From an uncultured bacterium (GTDB lineage Bacteria > Patescibacteriota > Gracilibacteria > Absconditabacterales > Absconditicoccaceae): DNA of 64,000 nt. The notes below the pieces were generated by a model. The model was not told the origin of the DNA and did not search any database. It was given only the letters and a program-made list of their open reading frames with translations. Made by a program: the position numbers and the translations under genes. This document shows positions 1 to 16,855 of the stretch, piece by piece; position 1 is the first letter of the stretch; the number at the start of each line of letters is the position of its first letter. The DNA lies in NCBI GenBank assembly GCA_947168725.1, contig CAMVNA010000001.1, forward strand, positions 1 through 64,000, read 5' to 3'.

Positions 1-52
1 GTGAGGCGTCAGATTTACAGTCTGATGCAATTGACCGCTCTGCCATCTCCCC
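1..52 (-). tRNA. tRNA-Tyr (anticodon GTA), truncated by window start
   Basis: Reverse complement GGGGAGATGGCAGAGCGGTCAATTGCATCAGACTGTAAATCTGACGCCTCAC: acceptor, D-arm and anticodon stem/loop with GTA; 3' part lies outside the window. Confidence 0.85.
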
Positions 53-345
53 ATACTGTTTTAAAGAGCACCTTAACTGAATGATGTCGTATCCAGATTT
101 GTAGGGTCTGAAAATGAAACCACTCAAAACATAACAAGTCCTCATACAACCACCAACCCAAATCAGATTAACATCCACATTTGTCTAGTACCTCACAAAT
201 GCTCATCAGCCCATCTATTTCTTCAGAATGTTTCAACTAAATTTGCTGAATAATATATCGTAGCTCAACCTAAAACCATAATTAGAAGTCAAAGTACAAT
301 ACGTCAGAACATTCTACATAGATCTAGCCGAATAAACGTTAAGAT

Positions 346-419
346 AGCGGATAACGGGACTTGAACCCGTACAAGCAGAGCTGAAGTCTGCTATGCTACA
401 CCAACTACATCATATCCGC
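346..419 (-). tRNA. tRNA with anticodon UCA, predicted tRNA-Gly(UCA) decoding UGA
   Basis: Reverse complement folds as a canonical 74-nt tRNA: GCGGATA/TATCCGC acceptor, anticodon arm GCAGA-CTTCAGC-TCTGC (UCA), T-arm ACGGG-TTCAAGT-CCCGT, discriminator U73; G1-C72, C2-G71 and U73 are glycine-like identity features. Confidence 0.9.
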
Positions 420-811
420 ATAGCGTTTCCCAACTGCTATAATTAACAGTACCAGAATGTATAAAAAAATCCATACAAAAATCAAGAGTATTTTATATTA
501 TTTTATATATTTTTTGAAAAAATGGTTGTAAAAAATAAAAGGTGGTTTCCCTTGCATCGAAATATGAAAAAATTTTTTATGAGTTTTTGTAGGTTATAAG
601 CTATAAATTTTTTATATATAAAAAGTTACCAATAGATATATTAGATGGAACCTGATTCTTTTTTTTAATTTTTGAAATTAGCAATATATTTTAATTATTT
701 TTGTGTAATAAATTTTGTCCACACAAATTAAATAAATTTTAATATATTGACTTTTTTATCTTTTTTCTTATATATAGTGATATAAACACAAACTAAATAA
801 TTCTATACATT

Positions 812-1258
812 ATGTTCATCTTTTTCGTCATTTGCGCCACACTTATGTGGATATTCGGATTTGCTGCTAGAATCTCTTTCTGTTTTAAGGAGGAATATAA
901 AAAGCACTACAGCAATTTGTTTGAAGAAGGCGGCTTTCACAGACCGTACAATTGGGGCATATCTAGGCAAACAAACCATGATATTTATGTAAAATTTAAG
1001 TGCTTTACGTGGTTGTTTGCATTTGTTTCAATCGTATCTGGGGTTTTTGTCTGCGATATCCTACCCTTAATTGCGATAATTACTGTTCCATTTGTGATTG
1101 TCTTGCCATTGGGTGAAACGATTGGTATACATTTATGCAGAATTTTGGTAAGGAAACAATGTAAAAAGTTCGAAATCCCTTACCCCAAGCTTCAATCTGA
1201 ATTGCCTTGATTAAAAAAATCTTCATGGATTTCCGTGAAGATTTTTGATTTACTTTAA
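812..1258 (+). CDS. Small hydrophobic membrane protein; ends at 1210 if TGA is stop, at 1258 (TAA) if TGA=Gly
   Basis: 132 aa ORF without internal TGA; all Gly codons are GGN; TGA at 1208-1210 lies immediately before a terminator-like hairpin. Confidence 0.5.
1211..1247. terminator. Bidirectional Rho-independent terminator between convergent genes
   Basis: AAAAATCTTCATGGATTTCCGTGAAGATTTTT inverted repeat. Confidence 0.75.
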
Positions 1259-1262
1259 ATTA

Positions 1263-3971
1263 TTAGTAGATTTTAAAATCCATAGTTTTTTCTACTTGTT
1301 GAATTTCATCAAAATCTAGACTTACTTTTATTGTGAAAATTCATTGTTTAGTGAAAAAATGCTCTGTTTCTGCACAAGCTCTTCATTGACATGTATATGT
1401 AGGAGTTCCATCTCAAAAATCTCGTGTCATCGTTTCTGGCAATCAATCAAATTCTGCTAGAAAACTTACATTTGTATTATTAGGAGCTTGTCTGGATGGA
1501 TGACTAATTGACTGCAAATCTAGAGTTACAAGTCATTTCTTTACATGAAGTTTTGGTCCCGTAATCACTTTGGTTTCTCATTTTAAGGTTGTTACTGTTA
1601 CTTTTGGCGTAAATATTCCATTTTCTTTTGAATAATCGTAGTTATATGTATGAACTACTACTCAGTTTTGCTGATTCTTCTTTACTTCTCCATCTCAAAA
1701 ATCCCAAGTAAAGTATACAATTTCATCTCATGGAATATTTATTTCCGTTTTTGATGCATCTAAAATAACTGTTAATGGAGAGAATCATTCAGAAATTGGT
1801 TTTCTTTCTTTTGTATCACTTTCACTAGACATAATTGACAAATTTCCAACAATATCTGCTTTCTTTGCTGTAAATTTAATAACCTTTGTTGCATCACTTA
1901 TTCAACTACTCTTATCTGAAACAATAATCCTTAGTTCATATATTCATTCATCTGGAACTGTAAATTCGTATGTATTCTTATCTTCCATTAAAGCATGTGT
2001 ATTTTTACTTCATTCAGTAGCTTCTTCAAAATATACCGCTTTGGATAAATCATTTGTGGATGGCGATATGGATTGTATTTTTAATTGATATGTTTGAGGT
2101 ACTGACTCTAAATTTATTTCTGTACAATTGTTTTTGTCTGAACTTTGAGAATTACATATATCATTAAATTTTCATGAATCTGAATCTTTTTCTTGTAATG
2201 AATACTGCACATTAAATTCTTCTTTTTCTAGTTGAATCAAATCAGATTCACATTGTCATTGTTTTGAATCAACGGTTACATAATCTACAACTACTACATA
2301 GTTTCATTTATCAGGGAATTCATAAACGACTTTTTGACCTTCTTCTTTTAATTCTTTTAAAACCTGATTTGTTGCCCTATTTCGTATAGTGTATTTATAA
2401 GATGAAATAGTCGATGACGATGTTCCATCTATAAAATTCGTAACAATTTGGAATTTGTTAGATCATGGAAATCTATCTATATTAACTTCACATATTGGAA
2501 CATCACTTTGCTCTACCCTTACTGGAAATCTATACCGTACATCATCTTTTATTTCAGGGAATTTATATGTCACATAATAAACTTGTGGCATTTTATACAA
2601 ATAATCAAAATTGGATTGATTAATTCTATCACTAACAAAGTCTCCATCCATGTCCCACTCTACTTCATATCATTTTGTGGAAAAATCACGGAAAACTTGG
2701 TTAGTATCGATTGTTACTTTCGCTGGTGCTTTTCAAAGTCTAAATTCTCCGTTTTCGCTTGATATTTTATTTACCGTATTACTTGATGAGCCTCCTGTTC
2801 TATCTATTTTATAAATTGATACTTCTGATGTAAAATCTAATGATTCTAGGTTATATTGTACTGTTTTTCTTTCCTTTGAAATAGTATTATCATAAGTTAT
2901 TTCGATAGAATATGTGTATGTTCACTTCTCTGAATATAAACATGTTCATCAGAATTTATACCGTCAATATCTATCTGTTTCATTAAAGTTTAAGTCCAAA
3001 CTTGTCTCATCTTTATTTCCACACAAGAGTCTAATATCGACGATTTCGTATCCTCATGGAAGCTCACTATTTGTTAATTCTAGAAGTTTATCTTGTCTAA
3101 GAGAATATGCTATTTCTGCTGGAGCTATAAGTGGATAATTTTCACCTATCCCTTCCATATTTTCATTATTGTATGGATGTAAGAATTCATCTGTTCATTC
3201 ATCTTCTACTCTTCAGACGAGATAGGGTTGAATGATATCAAAATCATTTTTTAATTCTGTTTCAATTTTTCATATCCATCAAAACACAATTCACATCAAT
3301 GCTCACACAGCTCATGCTCATATAACTCATCAAATTAATCATCGTATAAACTTTCATTTTCATTGATTTCTTACTGTAATCAATCTGTAAATATTTGATA
3401 TAATCACTCAAAGCATCAAAATAATAAGGCTTCAGAATAACAATCCTGTAAATGCTTGTAACAACATCTTAGCAGTTGAAGCCTCAACTCAAATTCATAA
3501 TAAAGCGTTTGGGTTTTTGATTAATGATGATAGTGTTACGAGAAATCATGCAAGTATGAGTATTAAAACTATTCCACATCATATCGCAACTTTTTTTCGT
3601 GAAAAATTAGTTACTGATCATTTCTTTATTTCTGTTGGTTTATTTACCTGTACCTGAGTATATCATAGAGATTGTAATTGCTGTTTTCATTGTACAAAAA
3701 GAGCATTAAGCTGATCTAATTGTGCTTTTATTTGATTCACCTGTTCGATAGGCAAATTTGGAGTTTTTTTTACGTAATCAACAAGTTCATTATATTGTTT
3801 TTGATATTGCTGTTGCTGAACAAGTAATTGTTGAATCTGCATAGATGCGCTTGGTTGTTGTGCAGATTGTTGTGTTTGGGTTGATTGTCATTGAACTGGT
3901 TGCTGAACTTGTCCAGGTTGTGGCTGAACAGGTTGTTGATTTAAATTCTGATTTGTTTGATTTTCTTCCAT
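1263..3971 (-). CDS. Membrane-anchored protein with Gln-rich N-terminus and C-terminal PKD-like domains
   Basis: 903-codon ORF with UGA=Gly; PKD motifs TWDFGDGE and GDFGDGTPTY; MEENQTNQNLNQQPVQ... N-terminus followed by a hydrophobic segment. Confidence 0.8.
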
Positions 3972-4083
3972 TTTTGTTTTGTTCAAGGAAATAAAGTTTC
4001 CAAAATAATTATATTCAGAAACGTTAAAAAAGTCAAAAAAAATCAGACTTTTATCGTTATTTGATTTGACTTTTAATGATATT

Positions 4084-4959
4084 TTAATCTTTGAATGAAG
4101 TTTGAACTATACGTATATTGAAATGGAAGGTTTTTACTTCTTCAAAACTTAGTTTATCTCCAAATTCTTTTTCTAAAATTTCAACCTGTCGAGTCATCAT
4201 TTCTAGAAACATCATCACTTTTCAGATTTTTAATTCAGATTTAAATTGAAATAATTGGTTAAACATTTGTCTATAATAGTCTAGTCAGTCATTTCATCAT
4301 ACGAATGCCATCCTTGGTTCTCGTTTTTGCACATTGTCTGGTGAATTTTCATCAAAAGTTTCATCAGGAATATATGGGAGATTTGCTACTAATGTAATTA
4401 GCTTGCTTGTATCTAATGTTTTATCGGAAATGAAAGAAACCAAATCAGACTGTAAAAATTCATGCTCATATTTCTTTTCAATCAGATTTTCATAATTCTT
4501 TTGAGCTACAAAAAGTGCTCCAGTGGAAAGATCTGAAAAATATATTTGGTCATATGAATTTGGATTTTGTAAAAGAACAGAGATTCAAAGTACTCCACAT
4601 CACGTTCAAATATCTAATAATATTCATTTCTGATTTTTAGAATCTAAGTTTTCTTTGGTATATTCTGTAACCGCTGTAATCATGTATTCAGTTTCTGGGC
4701 GAGGAATGAGTGTATTTTCATTAACGATAAATGGAACTTGAAAAAAATCTACATGTCCGAGTATGTATTCCATAGGCTTTTTATCCTCAACATATGAACG
4801 ATAGTATGTCAAAATCTGATCGACTTCTGGTCCAGAAATCTCTTTATCCATTTGCATCCACATTTCTTCACGAGTGATTTGGAGTACTTCTTGGATAAAC
4901 TTCTCTAGAACAAATTTTTGTTTATATTCAGGATTCTGTAATAAGTCTTGTAAAAGCAT
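4084..4959 (-). CDS. prmC: Peptide chain release factor N5-glutamine methyltransferase (PrmC/HemK)
   Basis: PrmC-like IPRPETEYMI, LLDIGTGCGVLGISVLLQNP and VANLPYIPDE; intact only with UGA=Gly. Confidence 0.85.
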
Positions 4960-5040
4960 TATTTGATAATTCTAGTTTAGTTAAAATATTGAGTGATAGG
5001 ATACAGTTATAAAATTGAAAAACAAGAAAAAAGAAAATAA

Positions 5041-5150
5041 AAAAGCCCCCCTTTGACAAGGGGGAAGGAACGAAGTGACAGGGGGATAATATCCCTCCGC
5101 CCCGATAAATCGGAGCACCTCCCTTATCACAAAGGGAGGCTATACTTTAG
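5041..5150. repeat. REP-like palindromic intergenic repeat, copy 1
   Basis: CCCCCCTTTGACAAGGGGGAAGGAACGAAGTGACAGGGGGAT...CACCTCCCTTATCACAAAGGGAGG; related copy at 7234-7325. Confidence 0.7.
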
Positions 5151-5163
5151 TAATTATTTGTGA

Positions 5164-7206
5164 CTAAACTTCGGAAGGATCTAATGTTAATTCATCTAAT
5201 TTCTCTTCCAATACCTTTATTCTATCCTGAAGATCTTGAATTTCTTGCTCTTTCTTAATCTTGTCTTCTTCATCCTCTTTCATCTGAATATCGAAATCTT
5301 TTAGATTTTCTCGTCAAGTATAATGTTTCATTCTTTCAGAATCCATTAATCATTTCTGCTCAACTTCTGTTAATTGTGAATTGATTAAAGTGAATTCTCA
5401 TGTTTGATCATCGATATTATACTCTATTTCGATAAAGAAGTTGAAGAATTTATCTGAATATTTAGCCAATAAACTATTATCATTTCGAACATTGATTGAA
5501 TCCAAATTCCGGTAATTATCCACAATATAATCTCATGCATGAGAAGATACACTCCAAACAGAGTTACTTCACTTCAATGGAACTATTTCATCAGCCATTT
5601 CTTGTAAATTTTGCCTAGCTATGTTGTATCTATCTTGAGCATTCACACTTATTATACATGAGAAATTTTCTGATTTTTCATTATATCTTATTGTTTCACA
5701 TACATGATAAGAATCTCTTGCCCGTGAAGGAAAATCTTCTAAGTCTGCCGCATATCACTTATTCAATAGCTGAATATCTAAATCTTTTGGCACATACAAA
5801 TCAATTGAAATATTCATAGGAACTGCTGGAGTTTTTTTGCTGAATAATGTTCTGTTTTTTAATCTAATTGAAAGAAAACTATCTCATTCCCAATCATAAT
5901 CAATATCTGAAAGATTTTCTTTTACCTGTGAAATATATTCTTCATTAGAATTTTTTATACTAAACGAATAAACTACTTTTAAATTATTATCGTCTGATGG
6001 AAATATATTTATAAATCTAGGTTCACTAACTATAGCATTTTTTAATAAAGAATATGGAATATCTTCAATCAATATGTTTAGCTTTTCGTCATTGCTTGGA
6101 ATTTCGATTTTGGCTTCTTTAGTTATTTCATCTAAATCAGTCCATGAAACATTTCAGATTTCTCTTATTTCCCATAAACTAATTATTGCAACAATTACTG
6201 CTAATAATCCACATCAAATTGCAATAATCAGACTTATACTATTTGAAAGTTTCTTTTTAATCAATGATCAAATAGATGCTAACAATAATAAGAAAGCTGA
6301 AATTATTCAAGATATCACTCACCATTTGGTAATCGATGGAATAAGTGCTAAATAATCAATATTTCATAGTGAGAATCAATTTCACTGGAAAAGTCATCAT
6401 AACAAACAATAAAGCAATACTCACAATCAAATAATTAATGTAATTAAGAACAAAGATCGATAAATTAGGAAGCAATATTTAACAAATGTCCATAACGGTC
6501 AAAGTAACTTCTTAAGAAATCTGATACACGAAGGAATTGCAGTTTTTACTACTCGTTTACATATTCAAAAGAATCGAGTAAAGAAATTTGCGATAATAAA
6601 TCTTAAATCTCTAATCTGAGTTGCAAAATATACTAATGAACTACAATGCTTGTATTCTTTATCTTTAATAGGGAATATCAAAGCCAACAAGATATAACCC
6701 CAACAGCAACATATTCACAAAAAGCACATCTCGGCATCATTAGAGAAAATTAAGAATGCTCAAAACAAAGCTAAGATTCTCCAAATTCGTCTATTTATCC
6801 ATGTTGCTTGTCCAAACATAGCACAAACTCAAAGAAGAATGGATTTGTCACGAGGCCTAGTCCAATTCGTTTTTTGCAGCTTTTCATACCACTTTAAATC
6901 AGATTTATTTTCATTTCTTCTGCTTGATTCTGGAGTATTCTGAATTAATGTCGTTTCTGATTCATCTTCAAAAATATCTTCAGGCTCTCAAATAGAATTA
7001 ACAATCTGAACGACCTTTTTTTGAGAGATTTCTCATTTTAGTTCGAATAGTTTTTCGAGGATACTCTGGTAAATATCATCTACCAAATCATCGGAAACAT
7101 TATGAGATTCTGCATATTTTTTGATTTTTGAGATATACTTCTCCAAAAATTCTTTTGCAGAATCTTCCATTTTGAATTTCTGTCATTGAAATTTGAATTC
7201 AGTCAT
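5164..7206 (-). CDS. Multi-TM membrane protein, PspC-like segment, downstream of a PadR regulator
   Basis: 681-codon UGA=Gly ORF; N-terminal helical region then WINRRIWRILALFGAFLIF-type segment; adjacent to PadR. Confidence 0.55.
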
Positions 7207-7233
7207 TTTAATGAAATAATATAATAAATTATT

Positions 7234-7325
7234 TTCTTGTCCCCCCCTTCGGTAAGGAGGAAGGAGCGTAGCGACAGGGGAATAAAATCCCTCCGGCTCA
7301 CTTTGTTCGCCACCTCCCTTACCAC
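7234..7325. repeat. REP-like palindromic intergenic repeat, copy 2
   Basis: GTCCCCCCCTTCGGTAAGGAGGAAGGAGCGTAGCGACAGGGGAATAAAATCCCTCC...CACCTCCCTTACC. Confidence 0.7.
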
Positions 7326-7327
7326 CT

Positions 7328-7654
7328 TTAATTTACAATCTGATTTACACTATCGCTTAATCACTTCCAAACCTGATGCATCACATCCAAAGTTTCCTGT
7401 CATCTTTTAGTAAGTCTATAATATTTTCTTGGAGGTCATTGAACTGATTCAACCCAGACGTATTCAAGCAATTTTTCAGACTTTAAACGTGAAAGTAATG
7501 GATACATAGTTCACTCCACCACTATCATATTTGCATCTTTTAGCTTTTTGATAATATCATTTGCATATACATCACCCTTTGAAATAATGCTAAGAATAAG
7601 ATATTCTAGTATTCACTTTTTCATCTGGGTTGTGATTTTTTCAGCTTCTCACAT
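7328..7654 (-). CDS. PadR-family transcriptional regulator
   Basis: MGEAEKITTQMKKGILEYLILSIISKGDVYANDIIKKLKDANMIVVEGTMYPLLSRLKSEKLLEYVWVESVQGPPRKYYRLT is PadR-like. Confidence 0.9.
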
Positions 7655-7744
7655 TGATTTTAAGTTAGTTATTATAAATTTTATAGTACCTTGTATAACA
7701 TAGTATTATATATTTTAAGAATGTATGCAAGAGATTTTTTGAAA

Positions 7745-7776
7745 AAAAGAAAAACTCTGACCGAAATCAGAGTTTT
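7745..7776 (-). terminator. Rho-independent terminator downstream of 16S rRNA
   Basis: Minus strand AAAACTCTGATTTCGGTCAGAGTTTTTCTTTTTTTC. Confidence 0.75.
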
Positions 7777-7845
7777 AGATTCAATAGTACTAGAAAGAAA
7801 TTGAGTAACCAGATGTATGATAGGTTATAAGTTGTTTTTTCAAAA

Positions 7846-9346
<1,501 letters not shown>

Positions 9347-9414
9347 ATACATCTGTACTCAATCTCTTTCTCGTACTATTAAAGATCAAATCTTTGTATG
9401 AACTCTCGTCCATA

Positions 9415-9541
9415 CAAATGGTAGCGCTAATCTACTTTCCCAGCCTTAATAAGACCAGTATCATCGACTGGATTGTGCTTAACTACTGTATTCGGAATGG
9501 GAACAGGTGTTTCCACAGTCCACATCAGCACCACCGTTTGT
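9415..9541 (-). rRNA. rrf: 5S ribosomal RNA
   Basis: GGTGGTGCTGATG...CCTGTTCCCATTCCGAATACAGTAGTTAAGC...GGCTGGGAAAGTAG with pairing ends. Confidence 0.85.
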
Positions 9542-9655
9542 ATAAACCAGAATTTAAATAAGCCTGAATAATATAACTAATCGACTATAAAATTCAAGAT
9601 ATCTTACAAAGACCACAGTACTACACAATAGTATAATATATTACATATTTTCAAA

Positions 9656-12560
<2,905 letters not shown>

Positions 12561-12854
12561 AAAAATTTTTCTTTCGAAAATAATGTAATATATTATACTA
12601 CTGTTAAGTACCCACATCTGCATACGCATATAGACATGTCGTCTTCAACGTTGCGATGTCTATCTTATAGAATTGCTATAAAAATGCAAGCGTTTTTACA
12701 ATTTTTTTTTAATAGGTTGTTTGTGGGGTTACTGAAAAAAATGGGAACTTTTTTTGTCAAGATGAAAAAAATTCAATTCAAAATTTCTACACCTTTTATT
12801 TTCATTTATATAATGTTTCTTGATGTATATTTTTATGACATAGACAAAAACTTT

Positions 12855-13955
12855 CTAATCCTGTCTATAATATCAAATTCATCATCATTTAAGTACGTTT
12901 ACGATCCTATTAGCCGAATATCTAACCAAAACTTGTCCACATCAAATCATTTTCCTCTCTTTATAATATATATGTGGGCAGAAATCATAGTAAACTTCGG
13001 ATTGTACAATATCTCAATCTAAATAAATCTGAGTCTTTTTTGGGGAAACTTGGATATACTCTTGTGCTAAGTACTGTCTTCAAAGATTTTCATTAATTAA
13101 CTCTTCTCGTTTTTTCTGTGATAAATCTAATCAAATATAAACTCAATTTCATTCATCTTTATTTGTTGGTTTAATTACATAATCATTTTTATTCTGAATT
13201 ATTACATCTTTTGTTGATTCGTCTAGGGCATAAGTTTTCATAATCATTTCATTTTCTACTCATTGTAGCAATGATTTATCTCACATTGAAGCCACATCTG
13301 GTGTATTAATATATTTCAGTTTCGCTGATTTTAGTAAAAAAATCTGATTCTCATCTAATCTTCATGGACTAACAGAAAAGCGAAGTACGTCAATTTTATT
13401 ATCTTTATAATACGCAAATCAATCCTTAAATATTATGTCTTCAAATGTTCAGATTCAGACTTTATATCATCTAGATTTTACTTTTTCATACTCTAAAAAG
13501 TGAGAGTCTATAAATCCTGCGTTTTCATACATAATAAATATGTAGTCATTTTTATCAAATAACTGTAAGAATAAATCTAGGTTCCTATTATTTTGCCTGT
13601 CTAAAAGAGTTGAGTAAGTATTATCATGCATGAGTAATCAATCTGGCCGTTTAGTATTTACCTCAACTAACTTTAATTCTCAATTTTGATTAAACATTGT
13701 ATCAAAACGAACAATTCATGTGAATTCTCATGTAAAAAGATCTGTAAATCATTTAGCAAAAGCTGATCTTGAAATTTCCTTTGCTTGGTCTTTTTTGGCA
13801 AACAGTTGTTGCATAATATTGTCCAGATTTTTGACTACCTTGTCAAAATCTACATCAAAATCTTCTAAATTTGTAGCAATTGGAAGTTTGAGTTCTCAAT
13901 GAGTAATTGGATATGCAGATTTTAATTCTTCTCGAAATTGGTTATATGTTTTCAT
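12855..13955 (-). CDS. ATP-grasp-like protein (circularly permuted/glutathionylspermidine-synthase-like)
   Basis: 367-codon UGA=Gly ORF; VIKPTNKDEGNGVYIGLDL, VNTKRPDGLLMHDNT, GCGQVLVRYSANRIVNVLKGGGIGYYRQD. Confidence 0.55.
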
Positions 13956-13976
13956 GACTATTTATAAATAAATATA

Positions 13977-14753
13977 TTATTCATTGTATAACAGAAAATC
14001 ATCTAAATTATCATTTTCTATTAAATTTCTAATAATTTGTTTTGTGTGTTCTACTCCATCTGTTTTGATGCAATCGGTTCAAATTGTGAAAGGTGGATAG
14101 TCATTTCCTCATGGAAAAATTGCATCTCAAATAAATAAAATATCTTCCAATTCGAATGGATTATTTTCCATGATTTTCTTTATTGCAAAGGCTTTATCTA
14201 CTCATTTTTTGGTAATATCAATTGATGTACTTCATCCACAATTAATTGAAAAATCTGGAATTCTTTTTTCTAATTCAGCTTTTATCACGTTCCTTTTTTT
14301 AAAATCAGGGTCCCAAATCTTTTTCTCTTCAAGTGGAGCGTTTTGTCCAAGAGCTGAAAATGTTATCTGAGATCATCTGTCTTCTACAATATCTCATCGA
14401 GTTTTTTCGGGTCTTAAGTTTAATAAATCCATAACTTCATTCATGCTGTCTAGTATTTCTTTTTTTTCATCTTTTGTAAAATCTAAGCTATATAATTTGT
14501 GTCGCGCTCAATTTTCAAATCTAAGCATTTTTGTTCCACAGTTTGGACATGCTATAAATTTGTTTAACAAGTTTTCATCCGTTGTAATATGATCAAAAAT
14601 TTGTCTCTGAAAACGGTCTGGTCATCATCACGTGATGACTGACATGTAATATTTTTCCAATAATTTGCTTACTAATTCAGCCATTTCATCATCCAATCTT
14701 TCCTTACTTGGAGCAAGAGTTCCATCCAAATCAAAACAGATTATTTTTTTCAT
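13977..14753 (-). CDS. HAD-superfamily hydrolase, eukaryotic-type phosphomannomutase-like
   Basis: MKKIICFDLDGTLAPSK, SALGQNAPLEEKKIWDPDFKKR, STSIDITKKGVDKAFAI. Confidence 0.75.
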
Positions 14754-14842
14754 GTATTATATAGTGTTATGTAAAACTGTTATACAATTCTTGTAATAAA
14801 AAATATTAGATTTTCAACAATAATTGTTTGTATTTATTATTT

Positions 14843-14872
14843 TAAAAAATCCTAGTACAGACTAGGACTATA
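14843..14872 (-). terminator. Rho-independent terminator
   Basis: Minus strand TCCTAGTCTGTACTAGGATTTTTT. Confidence 0.7.
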
Positions 14873-14890
14873 TATTTATCTCAAATATAA

Positions 14891-16378
14891 TTACATTAAT
14901 CTTAAATTTATTGGCAAATCAGACTTTAAACTTTCCCAATCCGATTTTGATGGATTTTGAAGTTCATCACACCATTTAGCAACTTTTTCCATTTGAAGAA
15001 TATATGATGGAGAAATATATCGATCTTTTTCAAATTGAGTTTTCAATGTCTGAATTGTAGATTTTATACTAGAAAGATCTGAATTTGCTTTATATGAATA
15101 TCCAAAACTAGAAGAAATTGAATTTATACGATTTGCAAATTTTGAAATATTTTGACTTACATTATTCTGTCTATAAATATCCTCAAACAAATTCATAAGA
15201 AAGAAACTATTCAGATTCGTCTTTAGAGTTTGCATTTGAGATGTTGTTGGAACTTTTTGTTCATCTTCTGTTGAGAATCACAACTGTGAAATGATATTTT
15301 CATCTATGACTCATACATCCTTGTTGTCAGAATATACTATTTCTTTTATTCACTCCAATAAAGGATCTTTTTCTTGTGCCACAGTTTCGAATGTATTGTT
15401 ATCTTTTACTGAATTTTCAGCTTTTTCTGATTTTATATTCTGTGAATTCTGTTTAAGCTCTTGATTGTTTTGTATAGCAACAATTTTACTTTTTTCTTCA
15501 CGCTTAATTTTTGGCCACTCAACTTTTTCTTTAGATAATGTAAATGTTGCTGAAATGTTGTTTTTGGACATAAAATTAAGCATAACTTCAGAATCTTCAA
15601 TAATATTAATTTTATCTGAATTTGCATTTATAGCGACCAATTCTGAAGAAACTTGTTTAGTACCTTCTTTATTCTCAGATTTTTTGGTTTTCACCATAAT
15701 TTTATCTCAATCATTTTTTACTAACAATTTTCCATTTTCTTCCTTTGCTATATGGACATCTAATGTTTGATCTTTCTTCTGAGAAATTGAAAAATCTGGG
15801 GTAATTATTTCTACATCTGATCCACATTCTGGACAATAAATTCTAAAGAATTTACCGTCAAATAAAGAAATCTGATATGATTTTTCTGTCTTAGTTATAG
15901 AAAATTCTGCTGGTCATACAATTTTAGATTTTGTTCCATCTTGTAAAGTGAAGATAAGATCCGTTCATTCTGGAAGAGAAATCGTATCTCAGTTTTGTAT
16001 GCTTTTTAAATTTTTGGAATCTATTACTACCTTTTCATCTCTAACCAAAGAATAATCCCCGTTAAATTCAACTATCTCAGCCACATAATCAGCAAAAACT
16101 CAATTTGGTGTATTATTTTGTTTTACTGAAAATATTCAAAAATCAATTATTTTTGACTTATCAATTAATAGTCATCCAAAAACTACAAAAACAAGAATTG
16201 CTGCCAACGATGTATACATAATTCTTTTGGATGCGAAAAAGAATATTTTAGATGGAAATTTAGTAGAAATTTCTGTTCAGATTCTTTTTTCTTTCTGTAT
16301 ACGAGAAAAAATCTGACCTTTCATTTGAGAAGTCAGAGCCTGAGATTTTTGCTGTTGAAAGTACTCAGAAAGCTTCAT
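14891..16378 (-). CDS. FecR-like single-TM regulatory/surface protein
   Basis: 496-codon UGA=Gly ORF; N-terminal cytosolic region, one TM, then GDTISLPEGTDLIFTLQDGTKSKIVGPAEFSI (FecR-like). Confidence 0.55.
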
Positions 16379-16544
16379 TCCACCAAATAAAAAATATTAA
16401 ACCCTTTCATTATGGTATACGACACAATCTACATTTTGTGACAAAAATGTATATCAAAATTCAACAAAAATTTCTCCGTGTTTTTTTGCATTTTTTTGGT
16501 TTTGGAATATAATGTTATATAAATATTTTATATAAAACAAAATT

Positions 16545-16829
16545 ATGAATAAATTTGCAAGGAAACTATCAAAGAAAGTGAAAAGATTCAGAAGAAACTA
16601 CAATTCAAATTGGAATATTTTTGTAGTATGTATTGCTATAGTAATGATTTGGAAATGAATTTGGGATTTGCTAGATATGTATGTTTTTCCTAATCATCCA
16701 CTTTTTAGTAATTTAATTTGTATAGGTATTTGAGTTGCCGTCCTTTTAATTGATGATGGAAGACTTTGAGAATTACAGGAAGAAGATCCTCATAGGGAAA
16801 GGGTTTCAGAAAAGGTAAAAAATGACTAA
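16545..16829 (+). CDS. Small membrane protein, tandem paralog 1
   Basis: ...MYVFPNHPLFSNLICIGIGVAVLLIDDGRLGELQEED...; intact only with UGA=Gly. Confidence 0.75.
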
Positions 16830-16855
16830 TTTTATTTCAATAATAATATGAATAT

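Noticed and set aside
346-419. Selenocysteine tRNA hypothesis for the UCA tRNA
   Set aside because: Standard 74-nt tRNA without extended acceptor or long variable arm; UGA is used at ordinary glycine positions everywhere.
12636-13022. 128-aa plus-strand ORF near the 23S 5' end
   Set aside because: Overlaps the C-terminal coding end of the ATP-grasp-like gene (12855-13955, minus) once UGA=Gly is applied.
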